64,000 nucleotides of DNA from Halobacterium wangiae (GTDB taxonomy: Archaea > Halobacteriota > Halobacteria > Halobacteriales > Halobacteriaceae). The number at the start of each line of letters is the position of its first letter. Position 1 is the first letter of the stretch. The stretch is taken from contig NZ_CP089588.1 of the NCBI RefSeq assembly GCF_021249345.1, positions 2,232,001 through 2,296,000 on the forward strand, read 5' to 3'. Shown here piece after piece: positions 23,926-33,638 of this stretch. The notes under the pieces are model-generated. The model saw only the letters and a list, made by a program, of their open reading frames with translations. It made no database searches and had not been told where the DNA came from. Position numbers and translations under genes: made by a program.

Positions 23926-24267
23926 ATGTCCGGGTGGGAGTGTGCGATAACCGGTTGTGGGTCGGCGTTCGACACCATCGAGGCGCTCCTCGCGCACCAG
24001 GTGACCGACCACGCGTCCCACGACTGCGAGATCTGCGGCGAGACGGTGCCCGAGGGCTACTTCGCCGTCAAGCACGGGCTGGAAGAACACACGCGCGCGG
24101 AGTACGTCCGCTACTACGACGGCGACGCCTCCGCCATCCGCGAACGCGAAGCCGTCCTCGAGGACGTCGCCGCCGCCCTCGACGTCGACCTGCTGGAGGA
24201 CCTGTTGAGCGACGAGACGGCCGACAGCCTCGACACCTCCGACCCCGCGACCGCGACGACTAGCTGA
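23926..24267 (+). CDS. C2H2-like zinc-finger protein
   Basis: 113 residues. MSGWECAITGCGSAFDTIEALLAHQVTDH forms a classical-looking Cys2His2 finger (C6, C11, H24, H29), followed by a second Cys pair CEICGE and histidines of KHGLEEHTRAEY. The C-terminal third is acidic. C2H2 fingers are uncommon in archaea but recur in haloarchaea; they may bind DNA, RNA or protein. Transcribed as a single gene, convergent with spt5. Confidence 0.75.
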   Translation: MSGWECAITGCGSAFDTIEALLAHQVTDHASHDCEICGETVPEGYFAVKHGLEEHTRAEYVRYYDGDASAIREREAVLEDVAAALDVDLLEDLLSDETADSLDTSDPATATTS

Positions 24268-24382
24268 CTGCGTCCCGCACTCCACCCACTCCGTTTCTAT
24301 CCGTCCCAGCGGCAGTACTGGCAGAACACGTCGCACTCGAACGGAGAGACGGCAGAAACGTCGGTCGGTGACTTCCCGGAGT

Positions 24383-24820
24383 TCAGCGCTCGTCGGAGTC
24401 CAGCACGCGGATCTGGTCGCCGCGGACCGTCACCGGAATCGGCACGGTCGCCTCGTACAGTTCGACCGTGACCTGGTCTTTGCCCTCGTCGATACGCTGG
24501 ACCTGGGCCTTCTCGCCCTTGAACGGGCCGGCGATGAGTTCGACGATGTCGTTCTCCGCGATGCCCTCGACGTCCGGTTTCGGGGAGAGGAAGTGCTCGA
24601 CCTCCGTGATGGAGGACTTCCCGGGGACGAGGCTGCGCGCGTGGGGAATCTCGTCCATCACGCGCTGGATGATACTGGAGTCGTCGGCCTCCACCATCAC
24701 GTAGCTCGTGAGCGCGTCGGGCGCGAGCACCGCGTGGATCGCCTCCTCCTCGCGGTTGGCGATCATGCTCGCGACGGTCTGCTCCTGGCTCGCGGTCGTC
24801 TTGACGGCGAACACCGGCAT
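24383..24820 (-). CDS. spt5: Transcription elongation factor Spt5
   Basis: 145 residues, archaeal Spt5/NusG. The NGN domain (residues 1-88, MPVFAVKTTASQEQTVASMI, with VMVEADD and IPHARSLVPGK) pairs with Spt4 and clamps RNA polymerase; the KOW domain follows (ELIAGPFKGEKAQVQRIDE). Length and domain order match archaeal homologues. The start codon is one base from the secE stop, giving the conserved secE-spt5 pair, so both are co-transcribed. Confidence 0.95.
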   Translation of the reverse strand: MPVFAVKTTASQEQTVASMIANREEEAIHAVLAPDALTSYVMVEADDSSIIQRVMDEIPHARSLVPGKSSITEVEHFLSPKPDVEGIAENDIVELIAGPFKGEKAQVQRIDEGKDQVTVELYEATVPIPVTVRGDQIRVLDSDER

Positions 24821-24821
24821 C

Positions 24822-24995
24822 TCAGATCACCGACGTGACGCCGCTCATCAGCAGGAAGATGAGGAAGCCGAGCAGGCCGATGAGGAAGATGCCCGCTCCG
24901 GCGATTTTGGCGATCTGGGAGAACTCCTCCCACGACGGCGTGCTGGCGAGGCGGAGCACGCGGGTGTACGCGGAAAGCTCTAGGGGAACGTCCAT
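24822..24995 (-). CDS. secE: Preprotein translocase subunit SecE
   Basis: 57 residues, starting MDVPLELSAYTRVLRLASTP. An amphipathic helix (residues 8-30, with the P-S-W-E-E-F motif) leads into one membrane span (about 33-50, ending LLMSGVTSVI). This is the usual archaeal SecE/Sec61-gamma layout: it clamps the SecY channel. Position just before spt5 and after ftsZ1 confirms the call. It is too short for most gene finders. An AT-rich patch about 25 nt upstream (CCAATAGATAGAAAAG on the minus strand) could be its promoter. Confidence 0.92.
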   Translation of the reverse strand: MDVPLELSAYTRVLRLASTPSWEEFSQIAKIAGAGIFLIGLLGFLIFLLMSGVTSVI

Positions 24996-25061
24996 GGTAG
25001 GAGGATTGTGGCGCTCGCTTTTCTATCTATTGGAATGCTGGCCGGGGAGTAATGCGAGCAT

Positions 25062-25166
25062 CAGCGCGCGCAGCGCGCTGTTCGCCGCGAGCCTCCGGCT
25101 CGCGGGAGGTTTTAGCGTAGCTTTTTGCGAGGAGTGGTCGCCGAAGGCGACCCGACGAGTAAAAAG
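25062..25166. repeat. Cluster of three GC-rich hairpins between ftsZ1 and secE
   Basis: Hairpin 1, CAGCGCG/CGCGCTG, 25062-25080. Hairpin 2, CGCGAGCC/GGCTCGCG with a three-base loop, 25086-25104. Hairpin 3, 25121-25166: CTTTTT, GCGAGGAGT, GGTCGCC-GAA-GGCGACC, CGACGAGT, AAAAAG. The last is a long imperfect palindrome with T runs facing both ways and begins four bases past the ftsZ1 stop. It may end ftsZ1 transcription or act as a processing site. I have seen similar GAGGAGT...GACGAGT AAAAAG elements in haloarchaeal genomes, from memory. Confidence 0.55.
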
Positions 25167-25169
25167 GTA

Positions 25170-26333
25170 CTATTCGACGTAGTCGATGTCCTCGATGTCG
25201 CTGGCGCCGCCGTCGGGTTCCGGTTCGGGTTCCGGGGTGTCGTTGCGGCCGTAGATCTGCGGGGAGTCGACGCCGGTGACGACGACCATCGTGCGCATCT
25301 CGCCGTCGAGGTCCTCGTCGATGCTGGTCCCCCAGATGATGCGGGCGTCCGGGTCGATGCGGTCGTAGAGCTGTTCGACGACGCCCTCGGCCTCCTCGAT
25401 GCTCATGTCGGGGCCGCCCGTGACGTTGACGAGCGCGGAGTTCGCCGAGGAGATGTCGACGTCGAGCAGCGGGGAGCGCAGGGCGGACTTCACGGAGTCG
25501 GCGGCCTTCGCGTCGGAGTCGGCCTCGCCGAGACCGATCATGGCCACGCCGCCCTTCTCCATGACGGTGCGCACGTCGGCGAAGTCGAGGTTGACCAGGC
25601 CGGGCTTCGTGATGAGTTCGGTGATGCCCTTCACCGAGCGCATGAGGACCTCGTCGGAGACCTTGAACGCCTCGCGGACGGGGAGTTTGCCGACGGAGTC
25701 GAGCAGGCGGTCGTTCGGCACGACGATGACGGTGTCGGCGACGTCGCGGAGGCGTTCGAGGCCGGCTTCGGCGTTCGTGCGCCGGACCTCGCCCTCCGCG
25801 GTGAACGGCGTGGTGACGATGGCGATGGTGAGCGCACCCTGTTCGCGTGCGGCCTTGGCCACGACGGGCGCGGAGCCGGTGCCGGTGCCGCCGCCGAGGC
25901 CGGCGGTGACGAACACCATGTCCGAGCCCTCGATGGAGTCCCGGATCTCGTCCTGGGACTCCAGGGCGGCCTCCTCGCCGACCTGGGGGAGCGAACCGGC
26001 GCCCCGACCCTGGGTCTTCTGCTGGCCCATGAGGATCTTCGTGTCCGCCTCGATCTCGACGAGGTGCTGGACGTCGGTGTTCGCGGCGACGAGGTCGGCG
26101 CCGTGGATGCCTTCCGTGGCCATCCGGTCGACCGTGTTCGAGCCGGCGCCGCCACAGCCGACCACCGTGATACTCGTCTGGAGTTCCTGGAGGACGTCCT
26201 CGAGTTCGTCGTCGGTCATCTCCCCGGTAGGGACGGTGGAGGACGCCCCCTCCGACTGGACGTCACCGGAGTCCGAGGCCGGTTCCTCGCCGTCCTCGGC
26301 CTCGTCGATGGCGTCCTGCACAATCGAGTCCAT
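25170..26333 (-). CDS. ftsZ1: Cell division protein FtsZ1
   Basis: 387 residues. Tubulin-like GTPase that forms the division ring. The GTP-binding motifs are intact: [12 protein letters not shown] near residue 58, the tubulin signature [10 protein letters not shown] near 145, then [11 protein letters not shown] and NDRLLDSV. An acidic N-terminal extension (about 40 residues) and an acidic, Pro-rich C-terminal tail ([22 protein letters not shown]) carry the likely SepF or partner-binding end. The order ftsZ1-secE-spt5 on one strand is conserved in haloarchaea, which together with the tail favours FtsZ1 over FtsZ2 or CetZ. Confidence 0.95.
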   Translation of the reverse strand: MDSIVQDAIDEAEDGEEPASDSGDVQSEGASSTVPTGEMTDDELEDVLQELQTSITVVGCGGAGSNTVDRMATEGIHGADLVAANTDVQHLVEIEADTKILMGQQKTQGRGAGSLPQVGEEAALESQDEIRDSIEGSDMVFVTAGLGGGTGTGSAPVVAKAAREQGALTIAIVTTPFTAEGEVRRTNAEAGLERLRDVADTVIVVPNDRLLDSVGKLPVREAFKVSDEVLMRSVKGITELITKPGLVNLDFADVRTVMEKGGVAMIGLGEADSDAKAADSVKSALRSPLLDVDISSANSALVNVTGGPDMSIEEAEGVVEQLYDRIDPDARIIWGTSIDEDLDGEMRTMVVVTGVDSPQIYGRNDTPEPEPEPDGGASDIEDIDYVE

Positions 26334-26360
26334 TGTTGGCTAACGGGTAGCGTGTGAGGC

Positions 26361-27719
26361 TTAATTACCTTTCCCCTCCGCGTCGGACGGGCGTCGCACG
26401 CGCTCACGCGCACGGTAGCCGAAGCCTACCGAAACCGACAGCGACTCGGTTCGGGAGACGTCCGCCGGGCGGATCTCCCGGCCGTCGACCGTCACCGTCT
26501 CGCCGCTCGCTAGCCGACCGAACGCCGGTCCCTCGGGGACGCCCTGTTCGCTGGCGGCCGCCGGGTCGAACGTCTCGCGACTCGCCGTCAGGGTCCCGTC
26601 GCCAACGGTCACGTCGTCGTAGTCCGATTCGAGGACCGCGACGACCCGTTCGAGGAACGTCGCGTAGGCGTCCTCGTCGGCGAACGCCGCGGCGCCGGTC
26701 AGGCGGTTCCCGTTCTCCTCGGTCGCGACGGCCAGCGCGGTCGAGCGTCCCGCGTCGACGGTCGCCTCGGCGTCAGTGGCGTGGGCAGCGTCGAGCAGTT
26801 CCGGCGGGAGGTCGACGAGCACGTAGTCCCCCCGGTGGGCCGCGGCGGGGTCGCCGAAACGCAGCCCGTCGTCGACGGACTGGAGGTCGGTCTCCAGGGA
26901 CTCGGCCAGGTCCAGCAGAACGCCGTCCACTTCCCGGACCCACGTCTCGCTGACGACGCGGTAGCCGAGGTCCGCGACGACCGACTCGACGGCCCGCTTC
27001 TCGCCGTCGACGACCGCCCGCGTCGCACCGCTCGCCTCGAACATCTGGTCGATCACGTCGGCGTGTTCGCGTGGGTCGCCGAGGTCGGCGAGACCCCAGT
27101 CCGCGGCGACGTGGCCGACCGACCACGACGTCTCGCGGACGATGCGCTCGGGGCGTGGGACGTAGTGACCGCCGCCGAACGCGACCAGCGAGCGGTCCGT
27201 CCGGGGAGGGACGCCGCGCAGGTCGAGGACGGCCTTCGCCACCGCTCGCGCGCCGTCGGGGTCGTTCCACTCGTCCTCCCCGCTGCCGAGTTCCACGAAC
27301 ATCGACGGTGCGCCGACGTCCGTGGGTCCGTGGTGCGTACACTCCATGCCCACGTCGTAGCCGTCGGGAGCGTGGGCGTCGAGTGCCGCGACGACTCGCC
27401 GGTGGGCGTTCGGGCACGCCGGGGGGAGCGACCGGTCTGAACCGCCGTACTCCGCGGCGCCGAAGTTGCCGGTGAAGTGGGCGGTGAGCAGCGGTCCCGT
27501 GTCGCCGGCGTGCCGCGAGACGAACACGACGAACTCGGGGTCGTCGAAGGCGGCGGCGACGCCGTCGAGGTCGAGGTGGAGGTCGTCGAACTCCCGGAGT
27601 TCGAAGCCGTCGGCGTGGTAGACGTCCTCGTCGGTGCGCTCGAAGTCGCCCAGGTCGAGCAGGTGGTCCCCGATGTGCGCTGACGCGCTGTCGGCCCTGC
27701 TCACGACGATGCCAATCAC
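26361..27719 (-). CDS. dtdA: D-aminoacyl-tRNA deacylase (DtdA/GEK1 type)
   Basis: 452 residues. Removes D-amino acids wrongly attached to tRNA. Recognised by the N-terminus MIGIVVSRADSASAHIGDHLL, VFVSRHAGDTG, TAHFTGNFG, MECTHHGPT and GGGHYVPR, which match the archaeal DtdA family; His and Cys residues in THHGPT and GGGHY are probable zinc ligands or catalytic residues. The last about 180 residues, a haloarchaeal extension, look like a separate alpha/beta domain. It ends 27 bp before ftsZ1 in the same direction and may lead that transcript. Confidence 0.9.
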   Translation of the reverse strand: MIGIVVSRADSASAHIGDHLLDLGDFERTDEDVYHADGFELREFDDLHLDLDGVAAAFDDPEFVVFVSRHAGDTGPLLTAHFTGNFGAAEYGGSDRSLPPACPNAHRRVVAALDAHAPDGYDVGMECTHHGPTDVGAPSMFVELGSGEDEWNDPDGARAVAKAVLDLRGVPPRTDRSLVAFGGGHYVPRPERIVRETSWSVGHVAADWGLADLGDPREHADVIDQMFEASGATRAVVDGEKRAVESVVADLGYRVVSETWVREVDGVLLDLAESLETDLQSVDDGLRFGDPAAAHRGDYVLVDLPPELLDAAHATDAEATVDAGRSTALAVATEENGNRLTGAAAFADEDAYATFLERVVAVLESDYDDVTVGDGTLTASRETFDPAAASEQGVPEGPAFGRLASGETVTVDGREIRPADVSRTESLSVSVGFGYRARERVRRPSDAEGKGN

Positions 27720-27756
27720 GCCCGGCGGTAGGACGCGAGCGGTAAAACGGCTGGCG

Positions 27757-29109
27757 TTAGTCGTCCGTCTCCGCGGCAGACGTCCGCCCCATGGCGTCGC
27801 TGGCGTCTCTCGCGGTCTTCCGGAAGAGGTAGAGGACCTCCTCGCGCCGGGCGGCGAAGAGGTACAGCGCCAGCGCGAGGTAGACGACGGTGTATGCGTC
27901 GAGCAGGAGGATGCTGAGTTCCGTCGCTCGCGCCTCGCTGGCGACCGTCCGGATGATGGCGAACTCGGTGACGACCTGCGAGGCGAACAGGACCAGCAGC
28001 GTGAGCGCCTCCCGGAGGCTGATCGTGAAGTTCGTGAGGATGGCGATGGCGAACAGGCTCTGGGCGGCCGTGATCCAGATCTCGGCCTGCTGCTTCTCGT
28101 CGAAGGGGAGCGTGCCGATCTGTCCGGCGGCGATGCTGTAGACGACGGCGAGCGTCCCGATGAGCAGCGTCCACTGGTTGAGCTTCGAGGAGATGAGCGC
28201 GTTGAACCCCGCGGTCGAACGCGCCTTGTTGACGAGGTAGGCGACGACGATGAGCTCAGGGCTCTCGGAGGCCAGCGGCGCGATCCACTGGATCATGAAG
28301 AACGGTGGGATGCCGGCGGCCTCGCCGATGGACTCGAGGCCGTGGGCGAACGGGTGGACCGCCGTCGCGATCATCAGCCCCGAGTACGCGAACAACACGA
28401 TGACGATGGGGATCCGGTACCGTCGGACGAACCCCTGGAGGTAGGCGGGGACGCCGACCTGGTCGTCGTGGGCAACCACGTCGCCGCGGATGATGATCCC
28501 GATGTACGCGACGTAGAGCCCGACGAGGACGACGGTGTCGAGGATGCCGATACCGCCACTGAACGGCACGAAGAAGGCGTACGCGGTCGCCGCCAGCAGG
28601 AACGCGATCTCCGTGCTGATGTTGCGGTCGAGCTGGACGCGGCTCGCGAGGAAGCCCTCGCGGCGTTCGACGGCGACGTCGCGGGAGGTGGTCGCCCGGT
28701 AGACCGTGAACATGGCGATGCCGGACCAGCCGAGGCCGATGAGGATGCGGTTGGCACCGGTCATGTTCGCGACGGCGAGGTTGGCGGCCTCCATGCCGCG
28801 CGGCGTGCCGACGTTCGCGCCGGCGGTCCACGCGTACAGCGCGTCGACGGCGTACTCGGGGGCGACGGCGAGGACGGCGAGGACGGCGATGGCGAACGCC
28901 CGTGGGACGTCTTTCTCGGCGGTCTCGGCGCCCCACGCGAGCAGGAACGACGCGCCGAGCACCGCCACCCCGCTGACGGTGACCGTGAGGACGTCCGAGA
29001 AGTTGTTGGCTCCGGGGCCGCCGGTCAGCTCGACGGTGACCCACGGGAGGGTGAGCAGCGCCGCGAGTACGAGCGCTGCTCCGGGGTGTTTGAGCCGGTC
29101 GACGAGCAT
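27757..29109 (-). CDS. Sodium/calcium exchanger-family membrane protein
   Basis: 450 residues, about 11-12 membrane segments. Two inverted alpha-repeats are visible: LLAWGAETAEKDVPRAF...LAVAPEYAVD...NMTGANRILIG and WIAPLASESPELIVVAYLVNKARSTAGFNALISSKLNQW. The acidic residues of APEY and SPEL correspond to the ion-binding Glu pair of NCX-type exchangers. A cytosolic charged segment links the halves. It is longer and more divergent than the YrbG-type gene upstream, from which it is separated by 42 bp. The transported ion (Ca2+ or other) is inferred. Confidence 0.88.
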   Translation of the reverse strand: MLVDRLKHPGAALVLAALLTLPWVTVELTGGPGANNFSDVLTVTVSGVAVLGASFLLAWGAETAEKDVPRAFAIAVLAVLAVAPEYAVDALYAWTAGANVGTPRGMEAANLAVANMTGANRILIGLGWSGIAMFTVYRATTSRDVAVERREGFLASRVQLDRNISTEIAFLLAATAYAFFVPFSGGIGILDTVVLVGLYVAYIGIIIRGDVVAHDDQVGVPAYLQGFVRRYRIPIVIVLFAYSGLMIATAVHPFAHGLESIGEAAGIPPFFMIQWIAPLASESPELIVVAYLVNKARSTAGFNALISSKLNQWTLLIGTLAVVYSIAAGQIGTLPFDEKQQAEIWITAAQSLFAIAILTNFTISLREALTLLVLFASQVVTEFAIIRTVASEARATELSILLLDAYTVVYLALALYLFAARREEVLYLFRKTARDASDAMGRTSAAETDD

Positions 29110-29151
29110 GTACGTACACAGTCCGCCTCGGCGAAAGTAACGCTTTGCGGT

Positions 29152-30105
29152 TCAGGGGAGGAGGAAGTAGATGAAGCCGGCGTAGCCGGCGATGAGGCCG
29201 ACGCCCTCGACGCGGGTGACGCGTTCGCCGACGCCCATGATGCCGAGCGCGACGAACGTGAACCCGAGCATCACGGGGAGTTCGTAGGCCATCGTGCTCG
29301 CGTCGACGGTGATGGGGACGAGGAGCGCGACGATTCCGATGACTGCGAGGACGTTGTAGATGTTCGACCCGACGACGTTGCCGATGGAGAAGTCGGCCTC
29401 GTCGCGGAGCGCGCTCACCACCGAGGTGGCGAGTTCGGGGACGGAGGTGCCGAACGCGATGATAGTGAGTCCGATGACGAGGTCGCTGAACCCCCAGGCG
29501 GTGAGCACCCCGCGACCGCCCAGGATGAGGCTCCGGGAGCCGACGAGCAACAGGAGGATGCCGCCGAGGAGGGTGAGGTACTCCCGGGCGCCGGCGGTCG
29601 TGTTCTCCGCTTCTAACTCGACGTCCTCGGGGAGTTTCACCGACCCGTTTCTCGACTGGTAGTAGAGGTAGCCGGTGAACGCCGCCAGCAGCGAGAGGAG
29701 GAGCGCGCCGTCGAGCGTGGTGAGCGCGCCGTCAAGGGAGAGTACGACGAGGGCGACTGCGGCGGCGAGCATGAACGGCCCGTGCTGGTAGAGGATGTCG
29801 TCGTCGACGGCCATCGGGCGGAGGAACGCCGCCGTCCCGAGGACGAGGCCGATGTTCGCGATGTTCGACCCGACGATGTTGCCGAGGGCGATGCTGTCCG
29901 AGGCGGTGAGGCCGCCGATTGAACTGACGAACAGTTCGGGGGCGGTGGTGGCGAACGCGACGACGGTGACGCCGACCGTCGCGGCCCGGAGGCCGTGGGA
30001 GAGCGCGAGGGCGGAGGCCGCAGCCACGAGGAGTTCGGCACCGAGATAGAGGAGCACGATACCCACGAGGAGTATCGCGCCGTCGACGAGTAGCGGTTCG
30101 ACCAT
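29152..30105 (-). CDS. Calcium/sodium antiporter, YrbG family
   Basis: 317 residues, ten membrane segments in two halves. Alpha-repeat 1: [17 protein letters not shown] with [14 protein letters not shown]; alpha-repeat 2: [17 protein letters not shown] with [14 protein letters not shown]. The two PEL glutamates and the GNxxGSN motifs form the ion site of K+-independent cation/Ca2+ exchangers. In repeat 1 the usual GTS before the Pro is ATT. Lying just upstream of a second exchanger of another subfamily, it may have the same direction of transport for different ions. The ATG at 30105 is divergent from aroE. Confidence 0.93.
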   Translation of the reverse strand: MVEPLLVDGAILLVGIVLLYLGAELLVAAASALALSHGLRAATVGVTVVAFATTAPELFVSSIGGLTASDSIALGNIVGSNIANIGLVLGTAAFLRPMAVDDDILYQHGPFMLAAAVALVVLSLDGALTTLDGALLLSLLAAFTGYLYYQSRNGSVKLPEDVELEAENTTAGAREYLTLLGGILLLLVGSRSLILGGRGVLTAWGFSDLVIGLTIIAFGTSVPELATSVVSALRDEADFSIGNVVGSNIYNVLAVIGIVALLVPITVDASTMAYELPVMLGFTFVALGIMGVGERVTRVEGVGLIAGYAGFIYFLLP

Positions 30106-30184
30106 ACCCGCCGGGATTCGGTTCGCAGCAAAAAGCGGTTCGGTGTGGGTACCAGTTATGAGAACGCCGGTACTCGGTGGGGGT

Positions 30185-30982
30185 ATGCAGGTATTCGGTC
30201 TCGTCGGGTCGCCGGTCGAACACTCGCTGTCGCCGCCGATGCACGAGGCGGCCTACGAGGAACTCGGGCTGGACGCCCGGTACGTCACCTTCGAGCCGGC
30301 TCGCGCGGACCTCGAGGCGGCGCTGCTCGGCGCCGACGCGCTCGGCATCGACGGCCTGAACGTCACGATTCCGTTCAAGCAGGCGGTCCGCGACCTCGTC
30401 GACGTCGACGACCTCGCGGCGCGCGTCGGGGCAGTGAACACCGTGGACTTCTCCGGGTCGGAACCGACCGGCCACAACACCGACGTGGCCGGCGTGCAGC
30501 GTGCGTTCGCCCACCACGACGTCGCGCTCGCGGAGCGGCGGGCGGTCGTCGTCGGCGCTGGCGGTGCGGGTCGCGCCGCGGCGTTCGCGCTCGCCGACGC
30601 CGGCGCGGACGTCCAGGTCGCCAACCGGACGGTCGAAACCGCGGCGGAACTCGCCGAGGACGTCGGCGGCACCGGTCACGCCCTCGACGACGTGCCGTCG
30701 CTGCTAGCGGACGCTGACGTCCTGGTGAACGCGACCAGCGTCGGCATGGAGACGGACGAATCGCCGGTCCCGGCCGACGCGCTCCACGCCGACCTCGCCG
30801 TGCTCGACGCCGTCTACACGCCGCTCCGGACGCGCCTACTCCGGGACGCCGAGGCCGCAGGCGCGACGACGGTCGACGGCGCGTGGATGTTGCTGTTCCA
30901 GGGCGTCGCGGCGTTCGAACTGTGGACGGGCCGGGACGCACCGGTCGACGCGATGAACCGGGTGCTCCGGGCACGGCTTTAA
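30185..30982 (+). CDS. aroE: Shikimate dehydrogenase
   Basis: 265 residues. Reduces 3-dehydroshikimate with NADPH in the aromatic pathway that ends in chorismate, the substrate of the pab enzymes coded just downstream. Seen: [11 protein letters not shown] and [10 protein letters not shown] (shikimate binding and catalytic Lys), GHNTDVAG (catalytic Asp), the nucleotide loop [11 protein letters not shown] and NRT (NADP phosphate), and the end motif [19 protein letters not shown] 30185 gives the usual [14 protein letters not shown]; an in-frame ATG at 30143 adds an unlikely extension. Confidence 0.95.
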   Translation: MQVFGLVGSPVEHSLSPPMHEAAYEELGLDARYVTFEPARADLEAALLGADALGIDGLNVTIPFKQAVRDLVDVDDLAARVGAVNTVDFSGSEPTGHNTDVAGVQRAFAHHDVALAERRAVVVGAGGAGRAAAFALADAGADVQVANRTVETAAELAEDVGGTGHALDDVPSLLADADVLVNATSVGMETDESPVPADALHADLAVLDAVYTPLRTRLLRDAEAAGATTVDGAWMLLFQGVAAFELWTGRDAPVDAMNRVLRARL

Positions 30983-31008
30983 GTGCGGGCAGTTGAAATG
31001 GGGTCCTA

Positions 31009-31560
31009 ATGGGACTACTCTCGAAACTGAAGTCGCTGCTCGGTGCGGGCGACGGCGACCGCTCCGCTGGCAGCGGCGTCGACGTGACCGTAGAGCGCGA
31101 CCCGTCCACGGACGCCGAGCAGGCGGACGAACCGACGACCACGGACGACGAGCCGACAGACACCGACGCGGGCGCGGCCACCGAGGCTGAGCACCCGGCC
31201 GACCCGAGCGAGGCCGACGAGGAGCCCGCGGTCGAGGAGGCCGAACCGGAGACGGAGGACGAATCGGAGACGGAGGACGAACCGGAGGCCGACGTCGAAG
31301 AGGCCGAACCCGACGTCGAGGAGGCCGAAGCGGAGACGGAAGCCGACGCAGCGGAGGAAGACGCCGAACCGGCCGACGACGGCGAACCAGTCACCGACCT
31401 CGACGGCATCGGGCCGGCGTACGCCGAACGCCTCGAGAACGCGGGCGTCTCGACGGTCGCGGAGCTCGCGGCCGCCGACCCCGAGGAACTCGCTGAGCAG
31501 ATCGACCTCTCCGCGAAGCGCGTCGGGCGCTGGGTCGACAGCGCGAACGACCGCAGCTGA
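31009..31560 (+). CDS. Acidic helix-hairpin-helix protein with amphipathic N-terminus
   Basis: 183 residues in three parts. Residues 1-12 (MGLLSKLKSLLG) can form a short amphipathic helix like those that bind membranes in SepF or MinD. Residues about 25-125 are an extremely acidic, disordered linker of Glu/Asp/Thr/Ala repeats. Residues about 128-183 form a helix-hairpin-helix domain (LDGIGPAYAERLENAG) close in sequence to the tail of TopA in this window. HhH domains bind DNA without sequence specificity. The gene sits between aroE (26 bp) and pabB (15 bp), probably in one transcript. Function unknown. Confidence 0.8.
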   Translation: MGLLSKLKSLLGAGDGDRSAGSGVDVTVERDPSTDAEQADEPTTTDDEPTDTDAGAATEAEHPADPSEADEEPAVEEAEPETEDESETEDEPEADVEEAEPDVEEAEAETEADAAEEDAEPADDGEPVTDLDGIGPAYAERLENAGVSTVAELAAADPEELAEQIDLSAKRVGRWVDSANDRS

Positions 31561-31575
31561 TGCGGTCGCCGAGGA

Positions 31576-33054
31576 ATGCGTGACGGGCGGGTAGCGGTTG
31601 TCTCCGACCGCTACGCCCTCCGTGCGGCCGTCGCCGACGCGCCAGCCGACAGTCGCGTCGTCGTCGAAGCCACCACCTCGGTCGACGACCCGTTCGCGGC
31701 CTACCGCCGCGCCCACGGCGATGAACCGGGGTTCTACTACGAGACGACCGGCGGCAGCGACGGCTGGGGCTACTTCGGCGTCTCGCCCGAGGCGTTCCTG
31801 ACCGTAGGCCCCGACGAGGACGGCGCGTTGGACGCACTCCGCGACCAGATCGGCGACACAGTTGTACGGGGTGACTGCGAGATACCGCACCCCGGCGGGC
31901 TGTTCGGCTGGCTCTCCTACGACGTCGCTCGCGAACTGGAGGCCATCCCCGCGAACGCGACCGACGACCGTCGACTCCCCCGGCTCCAGTTCGGCGTCTA
32001 CCCGGTCGTCGCGGCGTGGCGCGAACCGTTCGAGGCCGGGGACCCGCTCCGCCTCGTCGCGAACGTGCCCGTCGAGGAGTTCGACGACGCCTTCGATAGG
32101 GGGCGCGAGCAGGTCCTCGCACTCGCCGACCGCGTCCACGAGGGCGACCCGGGCGTGGGGCCGCCGCCGACCGAGGAGCGCGCGCCGTTCGAGAGCGCCT
32201 GCGGCCAGGCGGCCTTCGAGGACCGCGTACGGACCATCAAGGAGTACGTCCGGGACGGCGACACGTTCCAGACGAACGTGAGCCAGCGCCTCGAAGCGCC
32301 CGCGAGCGTCCACCCCGTGGCGGTGTTCGCCGCGCTCCGCGAGGCCAACCCCGCACCGTACTCCGCGCTCGTGGAGTTCCCGGGGGTCGACCTCGTCTCG
32401 GCCAGTCCGGAACTATTGCTCGAACGCCGCGGTCGCGACCTCGTCACCGAACCCATCGCGGGCACTCGGCCCCGCGGGGACACAGAGGCCGAGGACGAGG
32501 CGCTCGAAGCCGACCTGACGAGCGACGATAAGGAGCGCGCCGAGCACGCGATGCTCGTCGACCTCGAACGCAACGACCTCGGGAAGGTCGCCGAGTACGG
32601 TAGCGTCGAAGTGAGCGAGTACCGCCGCGTCGACCGCTACAGCGAGGTGATGCACCTCGTCAGCGAGGTCCGGGGACGTCTGCGGGCGGACTGCGACTTG
32701 GCGGACGCCGTCGCCGCGGTCTTTCCCGGTGGAACTATCACGGGGGCGCCCAAGCCCCGGACGATGGCGCTCGTCGACGAGGTGGAGGCGACTCGCCGCG
32801 GGCCCTACACCGGCAGCGTGGGCGCCGTCGGCTTCGACGGCGACGCCACGCTGAACATCGTCATCCGGACGCTCGTCCGGTACGCCGAGTCGTACCACCT
32901 CCGCGTCGGCGCGGGAATCGTCCACGACTCCGAGCCCGGCGCGGAGTACGAGGAGACCCTCGACAAGGCCCGGGCGCTCGTGGACGCCATCGACGCGGCC
33001 CTCGACGAGCGGGAGGCCGAGGCGTTCGCGCTCCGCGAGGGTGGTGCGCCGTGA
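31576..33054 (+). CDS. pabB: Chorismate-amidating synthase large subunit (PabB/TrpE family), probably aminodeoxychorismate synthase component I
   Basis: 492 residues. Adds ammonia from the PabA subunit to chorismate. The chorismate-binding domain shows [41 protein letters not shown] and [26 protein letters not shown] is PabB-like, and the gene overlaps pabA, which overlaps a class IV aminotransferase, the standard pabB-pabA-pabC set. However, the PIAGT motif (A295) has alanine where E. coli PabB has the lysine of PIKGT; alanine is the TrpE state. Anthranilate synthase is therefore an alternative. The start is the ATG at 31576, 15 bp after the preceding gene. Confidence 0.85.
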   Translation: MRDGRVAVVSDRYALRAAVADAPADSRVVVEATTSVDDPFAAYRRAHGDEPGFYYETTGGSDGWGYFGVSPEAFLTVGPDEDGALDALRDQIGDTVVRGDCEIPHPGGLFGWLSYDVARELEAIPANATDDRRLPRLQFGVYPVVAAWREPFEAGDPLRLVANVPVEEFDDAFDRGREQVLALADRVHEGDPGVGPPPTEERAPFESACGQAAFEDRVRTIKEYVRDGDTFQTNVSQRLEAPASVHPVAVFAALREANPAPYSALVEFPGVDLVSASPELLLERRGRDLVTEPIAGTRPRGDTEAEDEALEADLTSDDKERAEHAMLVDLERNDLGKVAEYGSVEVSEYRRVDRYSEVMHLVSEVRGRLRADCDLADAVAAVFPGGTITGAPKPRTMALVDEVEATRRGPYTGSVGAVGFDGDATLNIVIRTLVRYAESYHLRVGAGIVHDSEPGAEYEETLDKARALVDAIDAALDEREAEAFALREGGAP

Positions 33055-33638
33055 CCCGCGTCCTCGTCGTGGACAACTACGACTCCTTCGCGTACAACCT
33101 CGTGCAGTACCTCGGCGAGCACGCCGACGAGGTCGTCGTCCGGCGCAACGACGAGGTCGACGTCGCGGGGATCAGAACCCTCGACCCGGACGGCGTCGTC
33201 GTCTCTCCCGGCCCCGGGGCGCCCGAGGACGCGGGCGTTTCGGTGCCGGTCTTCCGGGACCTCGACTACCCTACGCTCGGGGTCTGTCTCGGCCACCAGG
33301 CGCTGTGCGCGGCCAACGGTGCGACGGTCGGGCACGCGCCGTCGGTCGTCCACGGCAAGCCGTCGACGGTGCACCACGACGGCCGCGGCGTCTTCTCGGG
33401 CCTCCCCGAGCGCGTCCAGACCGGGCGCTACCACTCGCTGTCGGTCCCCGAGACCGACCTCCCGGACGCGCTCGAACCGACGGCGTGGACGGACGCCCCG
33501 GACGGAGCGGGCGTCGTGATGGCGGTCCGCCATCGCGAACGACCGCACGCCGGCGTCCAGTTCCACCCGGAGAGTATCCTCACGCCACACGGCAAGCAGA
33601 TGACTCGTAGCTTCCTCGACGCATGCAATACCACGTAA
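33051..33638 (+). CDS. pabA: Glutamine amidotransferase subunit (PabA/TrpG)
   Basis: 195 residues, class I glutamine amidotransferase that releases ammonia for PabB. The catalytic triad is visible: Cys in GVCLGHQAL, His and Glu in QFHPESIL; the oxyanion strand is [11 protein letters not shown]. The GTG start overlaps the pabB stop (GTGA), and the end overlaps pabC by 16 nt, so the three are translationally coupled. PabA and TrpG cannot be told apart by sequence; pabC context favours aminodeoxychorismate synthesis. Confidence 0.9.
   Translation: MTRVLVVDNYDSFAYNLVQYLGEHADEVVVRRNDEVDVAGIRTLDPDGVVVSPGPGAPEDAGVSVPVFRDLDYPTLGVCLGHQALCAANGATVGHAPSVVHGKPSTVHHDGRGVFSGLPERVQTGRYHSLSVPETDLPDALEPTAWTDAPDGAGVVMAVRHRERPHAGVQFHPESILTPHGKQMTRSFLDACNTT

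Noticed and set aside
24299-24400. Short minus-strand frame ending FECDVFCQYCRWDG, like a zinc knuckle
   Set aside because: No usable start codon precedes it before the spt5 coding region, so translation cannot be supported from sequence.
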